A stretch of DNA of 64,000 bases from Rubrivivax rivuli (GCF_004016505.1 NZ_SACR01000004.1:682001-746000); one strand, 5' to 3'; positions 8,656-17,017 are shown, numbered from the stretch's first letter. Translations and numbers: made by a program. Notes: generated by a model from the sequence alone, not told the origin.

Positions 8656-10759
8656 GCGGGGCGGCCAGGGCGTGGCCGGCACGCGCGACTTCTCGCGCGT
8701 GCTGGCGGGGCGCTACGCGCTCTTCCTGCTGTGTTTCGGGCTGATGATCGCCGCCATGGCCCTGGCCGAACGCGCGGGCGTGCAGCGATCGTGGATCGGC
8801 GTCACCTTCCTGGTGCTGACGGTGGCGGTGTACGCGGGCATCGGCTTCATCTGCCGCACCTCCAACGAGGCCGAGTACTTCGTCGCCGGGCGCCGCGTGC
8901 CGGCGTTCTACAACGGCCTGGCCACCGCGGCCGACTGGATGTCAGCCGCGTCCTTCCTGGGTACGGCTGGCGTGCTTTACCTGCAGGGGCAAGCGGGGCT
9001 GGCCTATATCCTGGGCTGGACGGGCGGCTACGTGCTGCTGGCCCTGCTGCTGGCGCCCTACCTGCGGCGTCTGGGCCAGTACACGGTGCCCGACTTCATG
9101 GCTTCGCGCTTTGGCGGCAGCCTGCCGCGGCTGATCGGTGCGGCGGCCACGGTGGCGGTGTCCTTCGTCTACCTGGTGGTGCAGATCTACGGCGTGGGCC
9201 TGATCACCTCGCACCTCACGGGCTTCGGCTTCGAGCTCGGCATCTTCGTGGGCCTGGGCGGAGTGCTGGTGTGCAGCTTCCTGGGCGGCATGCGCGCCGT
9301 CACCTGGACGCAGGTGGCGCAGTACCTCGTGCTCATCGTGGCCTACCTGGTGCCGCTGCTGTGGCTGTCGGTCAAGCAGACCGGCAGCGTGATGCCGGTG
9401 ATGGCCTACAGCCAGCAACTGCAGCAGGTCACGGCCCGCGAGCGCGCATTGACCACCGATGCGGCCGAGCAGGACGTCATCCGGCTGCTGCGCCAGCGCG
9501 CCGCCGAGGCCGAACTGAAGCTGCGCGACGTGCGCACCGCGATGGCCCGCGACGAAGCCGCCCTGCAGGCCCAGGTGGCGGCGCTGCGTGCAGAGAACGC
9601 ACCGCTGGTGCGCATTCAGCGCGCTGAGCGCGAACTCGCGCAGCGCCCGCGCACCGAGGCCCAGGCCCGGGCGCTGTACCAGCGAGAGCGTGACGCCGCG
9701 CTGGCCGGCGCGCGCCCGCTGGGCGGCATGCCGCCGCAGACGCTGGCCTTTGCCGGCGGCGACCCCGAAGGCGATGCGCAGGCCCGCGCACGGCACGACA
9801 GCGCACGCATCAACTTCATCGCGCTGATGCTCTGCCTGATGATGGGCACGGCCGCACTGCCGCACGTGCTGACGCGCTTCTACACAACCCCTTCAGCCTC
9901 GCAGGCGCGGCGCTCGGTGGGCTGGACGCTGCTCTTCATCGTGATGCTCTACATCGCCGCGCCGATGCTCGCCGTGCTGGTGAAGTTCGAAGTGCTGCAC
10001 CACGTGGTGGGCCTGCCGATCGACGACCTGCCGCAGTGGGTGCAGCGTTGGTCGCGCATGGACCCGGCGCTGGTCAGCGTGCGCGACATCAACGGCGACG
10101 GCCTGCTGCAACTGGGTGAACTGCGCTTGGCCGGCGACATCATCGTGCTGGCCGCGCCCGAGATCGGCGGGTTGCCCTACTGGGTGACCTGCCTGGTGGC
10201 CGCCGGGGGGCTGGCTGCGGCGCTGTCCACCGCCGACGGCCTGCTGCTGACCATCGCCAACGCGTTGTCGCACGATGTCTGGTTCCGCAGCGTCAACCCG
10301 CGTGCCACGGCGGCGGTGCGGGTGGTGGTCTCCAAGGTGCTGGTGATGGTGGTGGCCTTCCTGGCGGCGCTGATCGCGGCGCTGAAGATCACCGACATCC
10401 TGCAGTTCGTCTCGCTGGCTTTCTCGCTGGCGGCCTCGGCCTTCTTCCCGGCGCTGGTGCTGGGCATCTTCTGGCGCCGTGCCAACCACGCGGGGGTGGT
10501 GGCCGGCATGCTCACGGGCCTGGGCGTGACGGTCTGGTACATGGTGACCAACCTGCCGCTGCTGCGCCGCGCGTTCGGCGTCACACGGCCCCTGGCCGAG
10601 TGCAGCTGGTTCGGAGTGGAGCCCATTGCGGCGGGCGTTTTCGGCGTGCCGGCAGGCCTGCTGGTGATGGCGCTGGTGAGCCGCTTCACGAAACCGCCGG
10701 GGCCGGCGCAGGTGGCGGTCATCGAGCGCATGCGCTTCCCGGCCCCCGGGGAGCGTTGA
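8645..10759 (+). CDS. sodium:solute symporter, VC_2705-like (ActP-related)
   Basis: This 704-residue inner-membrane transporter belongs to the SSS family, with about 13 hydrophobic segments. The substrate-site region after the second segment (YNGLATAADWMSAASFLGTAG) is well conserved. Compared with ActP it has a hydrophilic, coiled-coil-like insertion of about 145 residues (roughly 245-390). At about 481-492 there is a 12-residue EF-hand-like loop, DINGDGLLQLGE. ATG 8645 has GGAG at 8635-8638; the ATG at 8615 is less well placed. The pair sits just after ppsA, and uptake of a C2-C4 acid feeding gluconeogenesis would fit, but that is inference. Confidence 0.88.
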   Translation: MAAERGGQGVAGTRDFSRVLAGRYALFLLCFGLMIAAMALAERAGVQRSWIGVTFLVLTVAVYAGIGFICRTSNEAEYFVAGRRVPAFYNGLATAADWMSAASFLGTAGVLYLQGQAGLAYILGWTGGYVLLALLLAPYLRRLGQYTVPDFMASRFGGSLPRLIGAAATVAVSFVYLVVQIYGVGLITSHLTGFGFELGIFVGLGGVLVCSFLGGMRAVTWTQVAQYLVLIVAYLVPLLWLSVKQTGSVMPVMAYSQQLQQVTARERALTTDAAEQDVIRLLRQRAAEAELKLRDVRTAMARDEAALQAQVAALRAENAPLVRIQRAERELAQRPRTEAQARALYQRERDAALAGARPLGGMPPQTLAFAGGDPEGDAQARARHDSARINFIALMLCLMMGTAALPHVLTRFYTTPSASQARRSVGWTLLFIVMLYIAAPMLAVLVKFEVLHHVVGLPIDDLPQWVQRWSRMDPALVSVRDINGDGLLQLGELRLAGDIIVLAAPEIGGLPYWVTCLVAAGGLAAALSTADGLLLTIANALSHDVWFRSVNPRATAAVRVVVSKVLVMVVAFLAALIAALKITDILQFVSLAFSLAASAFFPALVLGIFWRRANHAGVVAGMLTGLGVTVWYMVTNLPLLRRAFGVTRPLAECSWFGVEPIAAGVFGVPAGLLVMALVSRFTKPPGPAQVAVIERMRFPAPGER

Positions 10760-10765
10760 CCCCAG

Positions 10766-10774
10766 TGCTATACT
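10766..10774 (+). promoter_or_regulatory. extended -10 promoter for the rpsF operon
   Basis: TGCTATACT is a TGn-extended -10 element matching TATAAT at five of six positions. It lies 105 bases upstream of rpsF and right after the symporter stop. No good -35 is visible, which is typical of extended -10 promoters. Transcription would start near 10781. Confidence 0.5.
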
Positions 10775-10780
10775 GTTGGG

Positions 10781-10879
10781 CTTTCCTTGCTGCACCCGTC
10801 ATGTTGACGCATCGGGGCAGCTTCCACCCCCAGCGGCCTCGGCAACCCTGCCAGCCGCCGGAATCCACAAGGAGTGTTC
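10781..10879 (+). promoter_or_regulatory. rpsF mRNA leader with bulged hairpin
   Basis: The predicted 5' leader is about 100 bases. It can form a hairpin with an outer stem at 10833-10837/10854-10858 (GCGGC/GCCGC), an asymmetric bulge, and an inner stem at 10841-10844/10849-10852 (GGCA/TGCC). S6:S18 autoregulatory leaders are known upstream of rpsF in many bacteria. I cannot confirm that this hairpin matches that motif. Confidence 0.3.
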
Positions 10880-11242
10880 ATGCGTCACTATGAGATCGTT
10901 CTGCTGATCCACCCGGATCAAAGCGAACAGGTTCCGGCCATGCTGGAACGCTACAAGAACCTGGTCACCACCAGCGGCGGCAAAGTCCACCGCGTGGAAG
11001 ACTGGGGCCGCCGCCAGCTGGCCTACATGATCCAGAAGCTCGTGAAGGCGCACTACCTGTGCCTGAACATCGAGTGCAGCATCGAGACGCTGACCGAGCT
11101 GGAGACGGGTTTCCGCTTCAACGACGCCGTGCTGCGTCACATGACCGTGGGCAAGGCCAAGGCCGAAACCGCCCCGTCGATCATGATGAAGGCCGTCGAG
11201 CGCGAAGAAGCCCGCAAGGAACGCCAGGAGGCTTCGGCCTGA
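10880..11242 (+). CDS. rpsF: 30S ribosomal protein S6
   Basis: S6 binds the central domain of 16S rRNA together with S18. The 120-residue protein starts [18 protein letters not shown] and has the RNP-like fold blocks DWGRRQLAY and F(R)[15 protein letters not shown] at 10869-10874 sits five bases before ATG 10880, which favours it over the in-frame GTG at 10874. It is first in the operon rpsF-priB-rpsR-rplI. Confidence 0.97.
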   Translation: MRHYEIVLLIHPDQSEQVPAMLERYKNLVTTSGGKVHRVEDWGRRQLAYMIQKLVKAHYLCLNIECSIETLTELETGFRFNDAVLRHMTVGKAKAETAPSIMMKAVEREEARKERQEASA

Positions 11243-11288
11243 GGTCGGGCTGCGTCCTCCGCCAGCCCGCTGCGGACCAGCGCCTGTG

Positions 11289-11612
11289 ATGAACAGGCTG
11301 CTGCTCACGGCAACCCTGGTGGAACGGGCGGCGCTGCGTTACACCCCGGCCGGGCTACCGGCGCTCGACGTGGGGCTCAAGCACGAGTCCACCGTCAGCG
11401 AAGATGGCCAGGCCCGCAAGGTCTCGATGGAGATGCGGGCCGTGGCGATCGGGGCGATAACGAAGGCGCTGCTGGCAGCGGAGCTGGGCCAGATGGCGCT
11501 CTACACGGGCTTCATCACCAGCGCTCGCAGCGGACGCGGCCTGCTGTTCCATATCACCTCGGTGGAAGCTGTGGTCTCCGACCCGCCCGCCGATCCGGAT
11601 CAACAGAATTGA
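11289..11612 (+). CDS. priB: primosomal replication protein N
   Basis: PriB is an OB-fold ssDNA-binding dimer that bridges PriA and DnaT during restart of stalled replication forks. The 107-residue protein shows the single OB fold, with NRLLLTATLVERAALRYTPAG at the N-terminus (SSB-like strand pattern). Its place between rpsF and rpsR is the classic beta/gammaproteobacterial arrangement. ATG 11289 directly follows an in-frame GTG at 11286; either could be used. Confidence 0.92.
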   Translation: MNRLLLTATLVERAALRYTPAGLPALDVGLKHESTVSEDGQARKVSMEMRAVAIGAITKALLAAELGQMALYTGFITSARSGRGLLFHITSVEAVVSDPPADPDQQN

Positions 11613-11631
11613 ATTCAAGTAGGAGCTGACT

Positions 11632-11922
11632 ATGCCCCCGCCACGTGGTAAAGGTCGTTTTTCCAAGGACAAGCGCCCCAAGCGCAACAACCAGTCGCTG
11701 CTGTTCCGCCGCAAGCGTTTCTGCCGCTTCACCGTCGCCAAGGTCGAAGAGATCGACTACAAGGAAGTCGACGTTCTGCGCGACTTCATCGGCGAGAACG
11801 GCAAGATCACGCCCGCTCGCCTGACCGGCACGCGCGCCTACTACCAGCGCCAGCTGACCACCGCCATCAAGCGCGCGCGCTTCCTGGCGCTGCTGCCTTA
11901 CTCTGACCAGCACAAGGTCTGA
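11632..11922 (+). CDS. rpsR: 30S ribosomal protein S18
   Basis: S18 pairs with S6 on the 30S platform. The 96-residue protein has the conserved core [19 protein letters not shown] and the [10 protein letters not shown] block near the C-terminus. AGGAG lies seven bases before ATG 11632. The N-terminal 20 residues are very basic and slightly longer than in E. coli S18, as is common in Burkholderiales. Confidence 0.97.
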   Translation: MPPPRGKGRFSKDKRPKRNNQSLLFRRKRFCRFTVAKVEEIDYKEVDVLRDFIGENGKITPARLTGTRAYYQRQLTTAIKRARFLALLPYSDQHKV

Positions 11923-11933
11923 GGAGCCCCACC

Positions 11934-12386
11934 ATGCAAATCATTCTTCTCGAGAAGGTCGGCAAGCTCGGCAACCTGGGCGACGTCGTCAAGGTCAAGC
12001 AGGGTTATGCCCGCAACTTCCTGATCCCGCAGAAGCTGGCGCGCCGCGCCACCGAGGCTGCGATCAAGGAATTCGAAGGCCGCCGCGCCGAGCTGGAAAA
12101 GGCCGCCGCCGCCAAGCTGGCTGCCGCCCAGGCCCTGGGCGAGCAACTGGCCGGCAAGACCGTGCGCATCGTCCAGAAGGCCGGTGTGGACGGTCGCCTG
12201 TTTGGCAGCGTCACCAACCACGACATCGCCGAGGCGCTGACGAAGGCCGGCACGGCCATCGCCAAGGCCCAGGTGCGCCTGCCCAACGGCCCGCTGAAGA
12301 CCGTGGGCGAGCACGCCGTCTCGGTGGCGCCGCACGGCGACGTGGTCGTCGAGATCACCGTGCAGGTGGTCGCCCAGGCCGACTGA
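11934..12386 (+). CDS. rplI: 50S ribosomal protein L9
   Basis: L9 binds 23S rRNA near the L1 stalk and limits frameshifting. At 150 residues it is full length: an N-terminal rRNA-binding domain ([19 protein letters not shown], then YARNFLIP), a long connecting helix rich in Ala/Lys/Glu, and a C-terminal domain with [23 protein letters not shown] precedes ATG 11934. It is last in the ribosomal operon, followed by an intrinsic terminator. Confidence 0.97.
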   Translation: MQIILLEKVGKLGNLGDVVKVKQGYARNFLIPQKLARRATEAAIKEFEGRRAELEKAAAAKLAAAQALGEQLAGKTVRIVQKAGVDGRLFGSVTNHDIAEALTKAGTAIAKAQVRLPNGPLKTVGEHAVSVAPHGDVVVEITVQVVAQAD

Positions 12387-12412
12387 AGCCCGCTTCGGCT
12401 GTCACTGATCGC

Positions 12413-12436
12413 AAAGGCCGGCGCATGCCGGCCTTT
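12413..12436 (+). terminator. intrinsic terminator after rplI
   Basis: AAAGGCCGGC and GCCGGCCTTT form a perfect 10-bp stem closed by a four-base GCAT loop. A short, imperfect T-rich tail (GTCGTTTC) follows. It lies 27 bases past the rplI stop and separates the ribosomal operon from dnaB. Confidence 0.8.
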
Positions 12437-12489
12437 GTCGTTTCTGGCGTGCGGACTTGTCCCGCGATGCCCCAGCGAAACCCACAGGC

Positions 12490-12498
12490 TTGTCCACA
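12490..12498 (+). promoter_or_regulatory. DnaA-box-like nonamer upstream of dnaB
   Basis: TTGTCCACA differs by one base from the DnaA box TTATCCACA. It lies 67 bases before the dnaB start, in the region where its promoter should be. A single box is weak evidence. If real it could let DnaA influence helicase expression. Confidence 0.3.
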
Positions 12499-12564
12499 GC
12501 CTGTCCCTTGGGTGAACACACCGGCAGCGCCTACCATCGCCGCTGAGCCCACAGACCCGCACCG

Positions 12565-13980
12565 ATGAGCACCGTCTTCGAACCCCGCGACTCCGCCCCG
12601 CAACGCGACGACGAGGTGGCGCGCCTGCGTGTGCCGCCGCACTCGGTGGAAGCCGAGCAGAGCGTGCTCGGTGGCCTGCTGCTCGACAACCTGGCCTGGG
12701 ACCGCGCCGGCGACCTGCTCACCGACAGCGACTTCTACCGCCACGAGCACCGCCTCATCTACAAGGCCATCGGCGATCTGGTCTCGCAGAGCAAGCCGGC
12801 CGACGTCATCACCGTCTTCGAGCAGCTTCAGAGCCTGGGCAAGGCGCAGGACGTGGGCGGCCTGGCCTACCTGAACGCGCTGGCGCAGAGCGTGCCGAGC
12901 GCGGCCAACATGCGGCGCTACGCGGAAATCGTTCGCGAGCGCAGCATCCTGCGCAAGCTGATCGCGGCCAGCGACGAGATCGCCACCAACGCCTTCAACC
13001 CGGCGGGCCGCCAGGTCAGTACGGTGCTCGATGAAGCAGAGAGCAAGATCTTCCAGATCGGCGAAGAAGGCTCGCGGCAGAAGCAGGGCTTCCAGGGCAT
13101 CAACAAGCTCGTGGTCGACCTCATCGACCGCGTGCAGGAACTGCATGACAACGGCGCCGAAGAGGTGACCGGCGTGCGCACCGGCTTCTACGACCTCGAC
13201 AAGATGACGGCCGGCCTGCAGAAGGGCGACCTCATCGTGCTGGCGGCGCGGCCCTCGATGGGCAAGACGGCGTTCGCGCTGAACATCGCCGAGCACGTGG
13301 CGGTGCAGGAAGGCCTGCCGGTGCTGGTGTTCTCGATGGAAATGGGCGCCGCGCAACTCGCGTTGCGCGTGGTGGGCAGCCTCGGGCGCATCAACCAGCA
13401 GAACCTGCGCACCGGCCGCCTGGACGGTGGCGAGTGGGAGCGCCTGACCGAAGCCGTGGAGCGCCTGGGCCAGGTGCAGCTCTACATCGACGAGACCGCC
13501 GGCCTGACCAGCAGCGAGCTGCGTGCCCGGGCGCGCCGCATGGCTCGGCAGTTCGGCACGCTGGGCCTGATCGTCATCGACTACCTGCAGCTCATGAGCG
13601 GCAGCAGCACGAGCGAAGAGAACCGCGCCACTGTCATCGGTGAGATCAGCCGCGGTCTGAAAGCGCTGGCCAAGGAGCTGCAGTGCCCGGTGATCGCGCT
13701 GTCGCAGCTGAACCGCAGCGTGGAAACGCGCACCGACAAGCGCCCGATGATGAGCGACCTGCGTGAATCGGGCGCCATCGAACAGGACGCGGACATCATC
13801 ATGTTCATCTACCGCGACGACTACTACAACAAAGAGAACAGCAAGGAGCCGGGTGTCAGCGAGATCATCATCGGCAAGCAGCGCAACGGGCCCGTGGGCA
13901 CGGTGAAGCTGGCTTTCATGAAGCCGCTGACACGCTTCGAGAACCTGGCGCCGGGCGCCAGTGGCGGCGACGAATACTGA
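12565..13980 (+). CDS. dnaB: replicative DNA helicase
   Basis: DnaB is the hexameric 5'-3' helicase that unwinds DNA ahead of the replisome. The 471-residue protein has the N-terminal helical collar domain (about 20-130, starting VPPHSVEAEQSVLGGLLLD), a linker helix, and the RecA-like C-terminal motor with Walker A ARPSMGKTAFA near residue 230. The Walker B block LIVIDYLQLM and the QxxR-type region (ALSQLNRSVETR) follow. No intein is present. rplI followed by dnaB is common in this group; the terminator and spacing suggest a separate promoter. Confidence 0.97.
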   Translation: MSTVFEPRDSAPQRDDEVARLRVPPHSVEAEQSVLGGLLLDNLAWDRAGDLLTDSDFYRHEHRLIYKAIGDLVSQSKPADVITVFEQLQSLGKAQDVGGLAYLNALAQSVPSAANMRRYAEIVRERSILRKLIAASDEIATNAFNPAGRQVSTVLDEAESKIFQIGEEGSRQKQGFQGINKLVVDLIDRVQELHDNGAEEVTGVRTGFYDLDKMTAGLQKGDLIVLAARPSMGKTAFALNIAEHVAVQEGLPVLVFSMEMGAAQLALRVVGSLGRINQQNLRTGRLDGGEWERLTEAVERLGQVQLYIDETAGLTSSELRARARRMARQFGTLGLIVIDYLQLMSGSSTSEENRATVIGEISRGLKALAKELQCPVIALSQLNRSVETRTDKRPMMSDLRESGAIEQDADIIMFIYRDDYYNKENSKEPGVSEIIIGKQRNGPVGTVKLAFMKPLTRFENLAPGASGGDEY

Positions 13981-14140
13981 CCCTGGCGCGGCCTTGCCGC
14001 CGCGATGCGCCAGCCTGCGGTGACAATGCAGCCGACGGGCAAGTTCGGGCGGCGCGCTCTCAGGGTTTGTTCCTGAGCGTACAAAGCGGGGTCGCGGCAG
14101 ACTCCGTCGCCGCAAGAGGCTTGGAAGGGCCACAAGAAGG

Positions 14141-15085
14141 ATGACTGGGCAGGCGGTTTCCGAACACAAGAAGAGGCTGGGGGGCACGGGGGCGGTCAAC
14201 CGCAGCGCGGTGGTGTCCTTCCTGCGGCCGGCTGCCTGCGTTGGCGGCATGGTGCTGGCACTTTCAAGCACAGGCGCCTGGGCGCAGAAGGCCTCGCCCG
14301 AACTCACCGCCTGCATCGCCGCCAACCGGCAGGCCGCCACCGACCTGCTGCAGGCGCGCGACAGCGAGATCCGCCGCCACGCGCTGCATGCCGTGCTGGT
14401 GTCGCGTCTGCAAGGGCTGGGCAGTGGGTTCAACCAGCTCAAGGCCAACGCCGCGCGGGTGCCACGCAATCTGGCCGAGTGCGAGAAGACCACCGAGGCG
14501 CTGAACGCCGGGCGCGAGCAACTCGAGCGCATCGTCGGCACGCCCGAGCAACTGGCCGAGTGCGCCACGGCCAACCAGACCGCCTACGGGCAGATGCAGG
14601 CGGTGCTGCTCGAACTGCAGGCCGGGGGCAAGGTGCCTGCGGCGCGGCTCGAAGCCGTTGCAGGCCGGCTCGACCAATTGCGGCCGGGCGTCAACCGTGA
14701 CGGCCAGACCTTGACCGACTGCCGTGCGCTCTCGGCCGAGATCGAAACCGAGAAGGCCGCGGTGCAGCGCCTTGCGCCGCCGCCACCGGCCGCGCCCGCA
14801 CCTCGGCCCGCGGCATCCGCCCCTCCGGCGCCAGCAGGGGTGCCCCCGGCCGTCTGCAGGCAGGGCCACACGCGGCAATACAACGAACTGGCGCAGGCCT
14901 ACGCGGCCTTCGTCAGCGCCGGGCCGATCCCGCAGGAACTGATGGCGTCGCTGCAGTCGCTGAGCGAGCGGCTCACCCGGCTGGCCGCGCAGATTCCGGA
15001 CACCAACTCACCCGATTGGAACTGCGACGACATCAACCGTGCGCTGGAACGCGCGCGCAACGACCTGGCCAAGCTGAAGCGCTGA
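14141..15085 (+). CDS. secreted protein with three cysteine-bracketed helical repeats, function unknown
   Basis: I do not recognise this 314-residue protein. A hydrophobic stretch near residues 30-48 ending in GAWAQ looks like a signal peptide, though the N-region is long, so the true start may be an in-frame GTG near 14208. The mature part holds three similar helical units, each bracketed by two Cys: C58/C114, C141/C194 and C239/C295 (spacing 53-56). A proline/alanine-rich linker (about 212-236) precedes the third unit. It is Gln/Leu-rich and probably periplasmic with disulfides. It lies alone between dnaB and the convergent flagellar flgN. Confidence 0.7.
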   Translation: MTGQAVSEHKKRLGGTGAVNRSAVVSFLRPAACVGGMVLALSSTGAWAQKASPELTACIAANRQAATDLLQARDSEIRRHALHAVLVSRLQGLGSGFNQLKANAARVPRNLAECEKTTEALNAGREQLERIVGTPEQLAECATANQTAYGQMQAVLLELQAGGKVPAARLEAVAGRLDQLRPGVNRDGQTLTDCRALSAEIETEKAAVQRLAPPPPAAPAPRPAASAPPAPAGVPPAVCRQGHTRQYNELAQAYAAFVSAGPIPQELMASLQSLSERLTRLAAQIPDTNSPDWNCDDINRALERARNDLAKLKR

Positions 15086-15124
15086 GCGCGGCGGCGGCGG
15101 GCTGCCGCCGTCCAGCGCAGGCAC

Positions 15125-15160
15125 CAAGAACAAAGCCCGGCATGCCGGGCTTTGTTCTTG
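15125..15160. terminator. bidirectional intrinsic terminator
   Basis: Two 17-base arms (15125-15141 and 15144-15160) are perfect inverted copies around a central AT. The outer part of each arm is A/T-rich (CAAGAACAAAG / CTTTGTTCTTG), giving a U-rich 3' side in both directions. It separates the convergent secreted-protein gene and flgN. Confidence 0.85.
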
Positions 15161-15175
15161 AAGGGGAAGGGGCGT

Positions 15176-15586
15176 TCAGGCCAGAAGCGGTCCGCCGCTG
15201 TGTGCGTGGCGATCTGTCGCGCCGTGGGCACCGTACAGGCCCGCAGCGGCGCTGGCGGTGCGGGGCATCAGCACGTCCATCGCGCGGTCCAGCGAAGCAG
15301 TGGCGCGGGCCAGGGCCTCGCGCTGTGCGGCCACCTGGCCGCTGGCGGCCGCGAGGCGCTGCCGCAGTTGAAGTGGCACGCCCCCGCTGCGGGCGGCACG
15401 TGCGAAGTGGTCAACGGCCGCGGCGAGCGCGGCGTGCAGATCGGCCGCCACGCGGTCGACGCCGGCGGCATCCTGCTGCTGCAGAGCCAGGTTGAGGGCG
15501 CCCAGGGCCTGTTCCACGGCCTGCAAGGGGCGCTCAAGTTCGGCGGCTTGCTGCACGGCGTGGCGCTCCTTGGGCGTGGTGATCAT
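15176..15586 (-). CDS. flgN: flagellar export chaperone FlgN-like protein
   Basis: FlgN is the cytoplasmic export chaperone for the hook-filament junction proteins FlgK and FlgL. The 136-residue sequence is an all-helical, Ala/Gln/Leu-rich protein with an N-terminal amphipathic helix pattern (ELERPLQAVEQALGALNLAL). Sequence similarity within this family is low, so position decides: it lies 9 bases after flgM in the same direction, the usual flgA-flgM-flgN order. Its clients flgK and flgL are in the same window. Confidence 0.8.
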   Translation of the reverse strand: MITTPKERHAVQQAAELERPLQAVEQALGALNLALQQQDAAGVDRVAADLHAALAAAVDHFARAARSGGVPLQLRQRLAAASGQVAAQREALARATASLDRAMDVLMPRTASAAAGLYGAHGATDRHAHSGGPLLA

Positions 15587-15595
15587 GGGGCGCGA

Positions 15596-15883
15596 TCAGC
15601 TGAGCTTGCGGCCCAGCAGTTCTTCGGCGTTGACGATCAGCTTGTCCGCGATCGCCTCGGCATTGACCTTGAACTGGCCTTCGCGGATGGCCGTCGCGAT
15701 GCGCTCGACCTTGGCTGCGTCGAAGGCCGGATCGCCCACACCCTCGGCCAGGCCCTTGGCGGCCGACGACAAGGCCACCTCCGTGCTGGGCACGGCCACG
15801 GGGCTCTTGGTCGGCGCGGCCTCGGCCTTGCGTTCGGCCACGGTCGGGCCGGGCGGCTTGGTTTCGATAGGACCGATCTTCAT
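15596..15883 (-). CDS. flgM: negative regulator of flagellin synthesis (anti-sigma-28 factor)
   Basis: FlgM binds and blocks FliA (sigma-28) until the hook-basal body is complete and FlgM is exported. The 95-residue protein has a disordered, Pro/Ala-rich N-terminal half and the conserved C-terminal sigma-binding half: VERIATAIREGQFKVNAEAIADKLI, split here as KVERIATAIREGQF then IADKLIVNAEELL. A CAGGAG lies seven bases upstream of the ATG. A FliA-type promoter is visible about 55 bases upstream, so the factor's own antagonist would be made under FliA control, as in enteric bacteria. Confidence 0.93.
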   Translation of the reverse strand: MKIGPIETKPPGPTVAERKAEAAPTKSPVAVPSTEVALSSAAKGLAEGVGDPAFDAAKVERIATAIREGQFKVNAEAIADKLIVNAEELLGRKLS

Positions 15884-15937
15884 CTTGGACTCCTGTCAGG
15901 GGCACAGCAGGGGTGCTTTCCCAACGACATAGACGCT

Positions 15938-15965
15938 GTATCGGAAGCGGCGCCAAAGAACTTTA
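15938..15965 (-). promoter_or_regulatory. FliA (sigma-28) type promoter for flgMN
   Basis: Read on the minus strand, TAAAGTTC (15965-15958) matches the sigma-28 -35 consensus TAAAGTTT at seven of eight bases. TCCGATAC (15945-15938) matches the -10 consensus GCCGATAA at six of eight. The spacer is 12 bases instead of the usual 11. It lies 55 bases upstream of the flgM start codon. Confidence 0.65.
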
Positions 15966-16031
15966 GCCTTGAAGTCGAAAATTCTTGCGCACCCCCTTGA
16001 ACGTGGGGGTCAAACGTGCCCGGCGCGTTGT

Positions 16032-16832
16032 TCATGGGCCCACCTCGACTTCACGGGGCCCGATCGCGCGGCCTTCCACCATGCGCGGGCCCAAGGCTCG
16101 CCCGTCCTCCGTCCGATTCTCGCCGACGCGCACGCGCACGCGCTGCCCTTCGATGCCGGCACTCACCGCCTGGCCCATGGTGCTGATCGAGAAACCCGGG
16201 CCGCCTGCCACCACGCGCACGGTGTCGCCGGCGGCAAACCACTGTCGGGCCTGCAGATCGGTCGCACGCAGGGCCTGGCCGGCGGGCACGGGGCGCGCCG
16301 TCACGCGGCCTGCCAACTGGGACGGGTGGGCGAAGGGCGGCTGCGGTGCAGCAGCCCAGTCCACCTCGGCGAGTGCCAGGCTGTCGGCCTGCAGCGTGGC
16401 GCCCACGGGCAACGCAGCGGCCGACACAGCGGCCTGCGCCCACACCTGCACCGTGGCCGGCAAAGAGATGCTCCAGCGCGGCGTGGGCGCCGCGTCCGAG
16501 GTCTTCTGGCAGCGCAAGCCGATACGCGTGCGGCCCCACGCGGGCGCGCCCGGCACGAGAAAGGCTTCCACCTGCGCGCACGGGGCGAGCTTCAGGCGCG
16601 GGTCGGGCTGGCCGGGAACGGCAAGCACGCGGGCTCCGGCCGGCGCCAGGGCGCGTGCGGCTTCACTCAGCATGGCCAGCGCCTGTGCCACGGCCGCTGC
16701 CGGCAGCGGGGCAGCGGGCTCCTGGGCCTGCGCGGCCGCCGGGCCGAGTGCGGCCAGCGCGAGCGCGAATGCGCCCGTGGCCACGCCGGACCATGGCATG
16801 CGCCGCAGGGATCGGAATGAGGGCAGGTTCAC
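16032..16832 (-). CDS. flgA: flagellar basal body P-ring formation chaperone FlgA
   Basis: FlgA is a periplasmic chaperone that assists assembly of FlgI into the P-ring. The 266-residue protein has a Sec signal peptide (hydrophobic about 16-33, cleavage after AQA) and a C-terminal SAF-type domain (about 140-255) with PVGATLQADSLALAEVDW and GDTVRVVAGGPGFSISTMGQA. An N-terminal domain carries the conserved Cys pair (LAPC, LRC). It is divergent from flgB and upstream of flgM, the standard layout. Confidence 0.93.
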   Translation of the reverse strand: MNLPSFRSLRRMPWSGVATGAFALALAALGPAAAQAQEPAAPLPAAAVAQALAMLSEAARALAPAGARVLAVPGQPDPRLKLAPCAQVEAFLVPGAPAWGRTRIGLRCQKTSDAAPTPRWSISLPATVQVWAQAAVSAAALPVGATLQADSLALAEVDWAAAPQPPFAHPSQLAGRVTARPVPAGQALRATDLQARQWFAAGDTVRVVAGGPGFSISTMGQAVSAGIEGQRVRVRVGENRTEDGRALGPRMVEGRAIGPREVEVGP

Positions 16833-17017
16833 AGTGCAGCACTCTAGGCCGGCAGTGCCGTCGCCAGGGGCGGAAATGAAGGCCGAAGCGGGCTCTGTTC
16901 GGGCTCATCTTTCGGCGTGCGCTGCCCAGAATCGACCTCCATGCCCGAACCTGCCTGCAGGCCGGCCCCGGGCCACACCCGAGCTTGTTGCGGGTGCGCT
17001 GACCGAAGGAGCGCCGA

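Noticed and set aside
5872..8682. 936-codon open frame antisense to ppsA
   Set aside because: It is a mirror of ppsA codon bias in a GC-rich genome. The His/Val/Ala-rich product matches no family, while ppsA is unambiguous.
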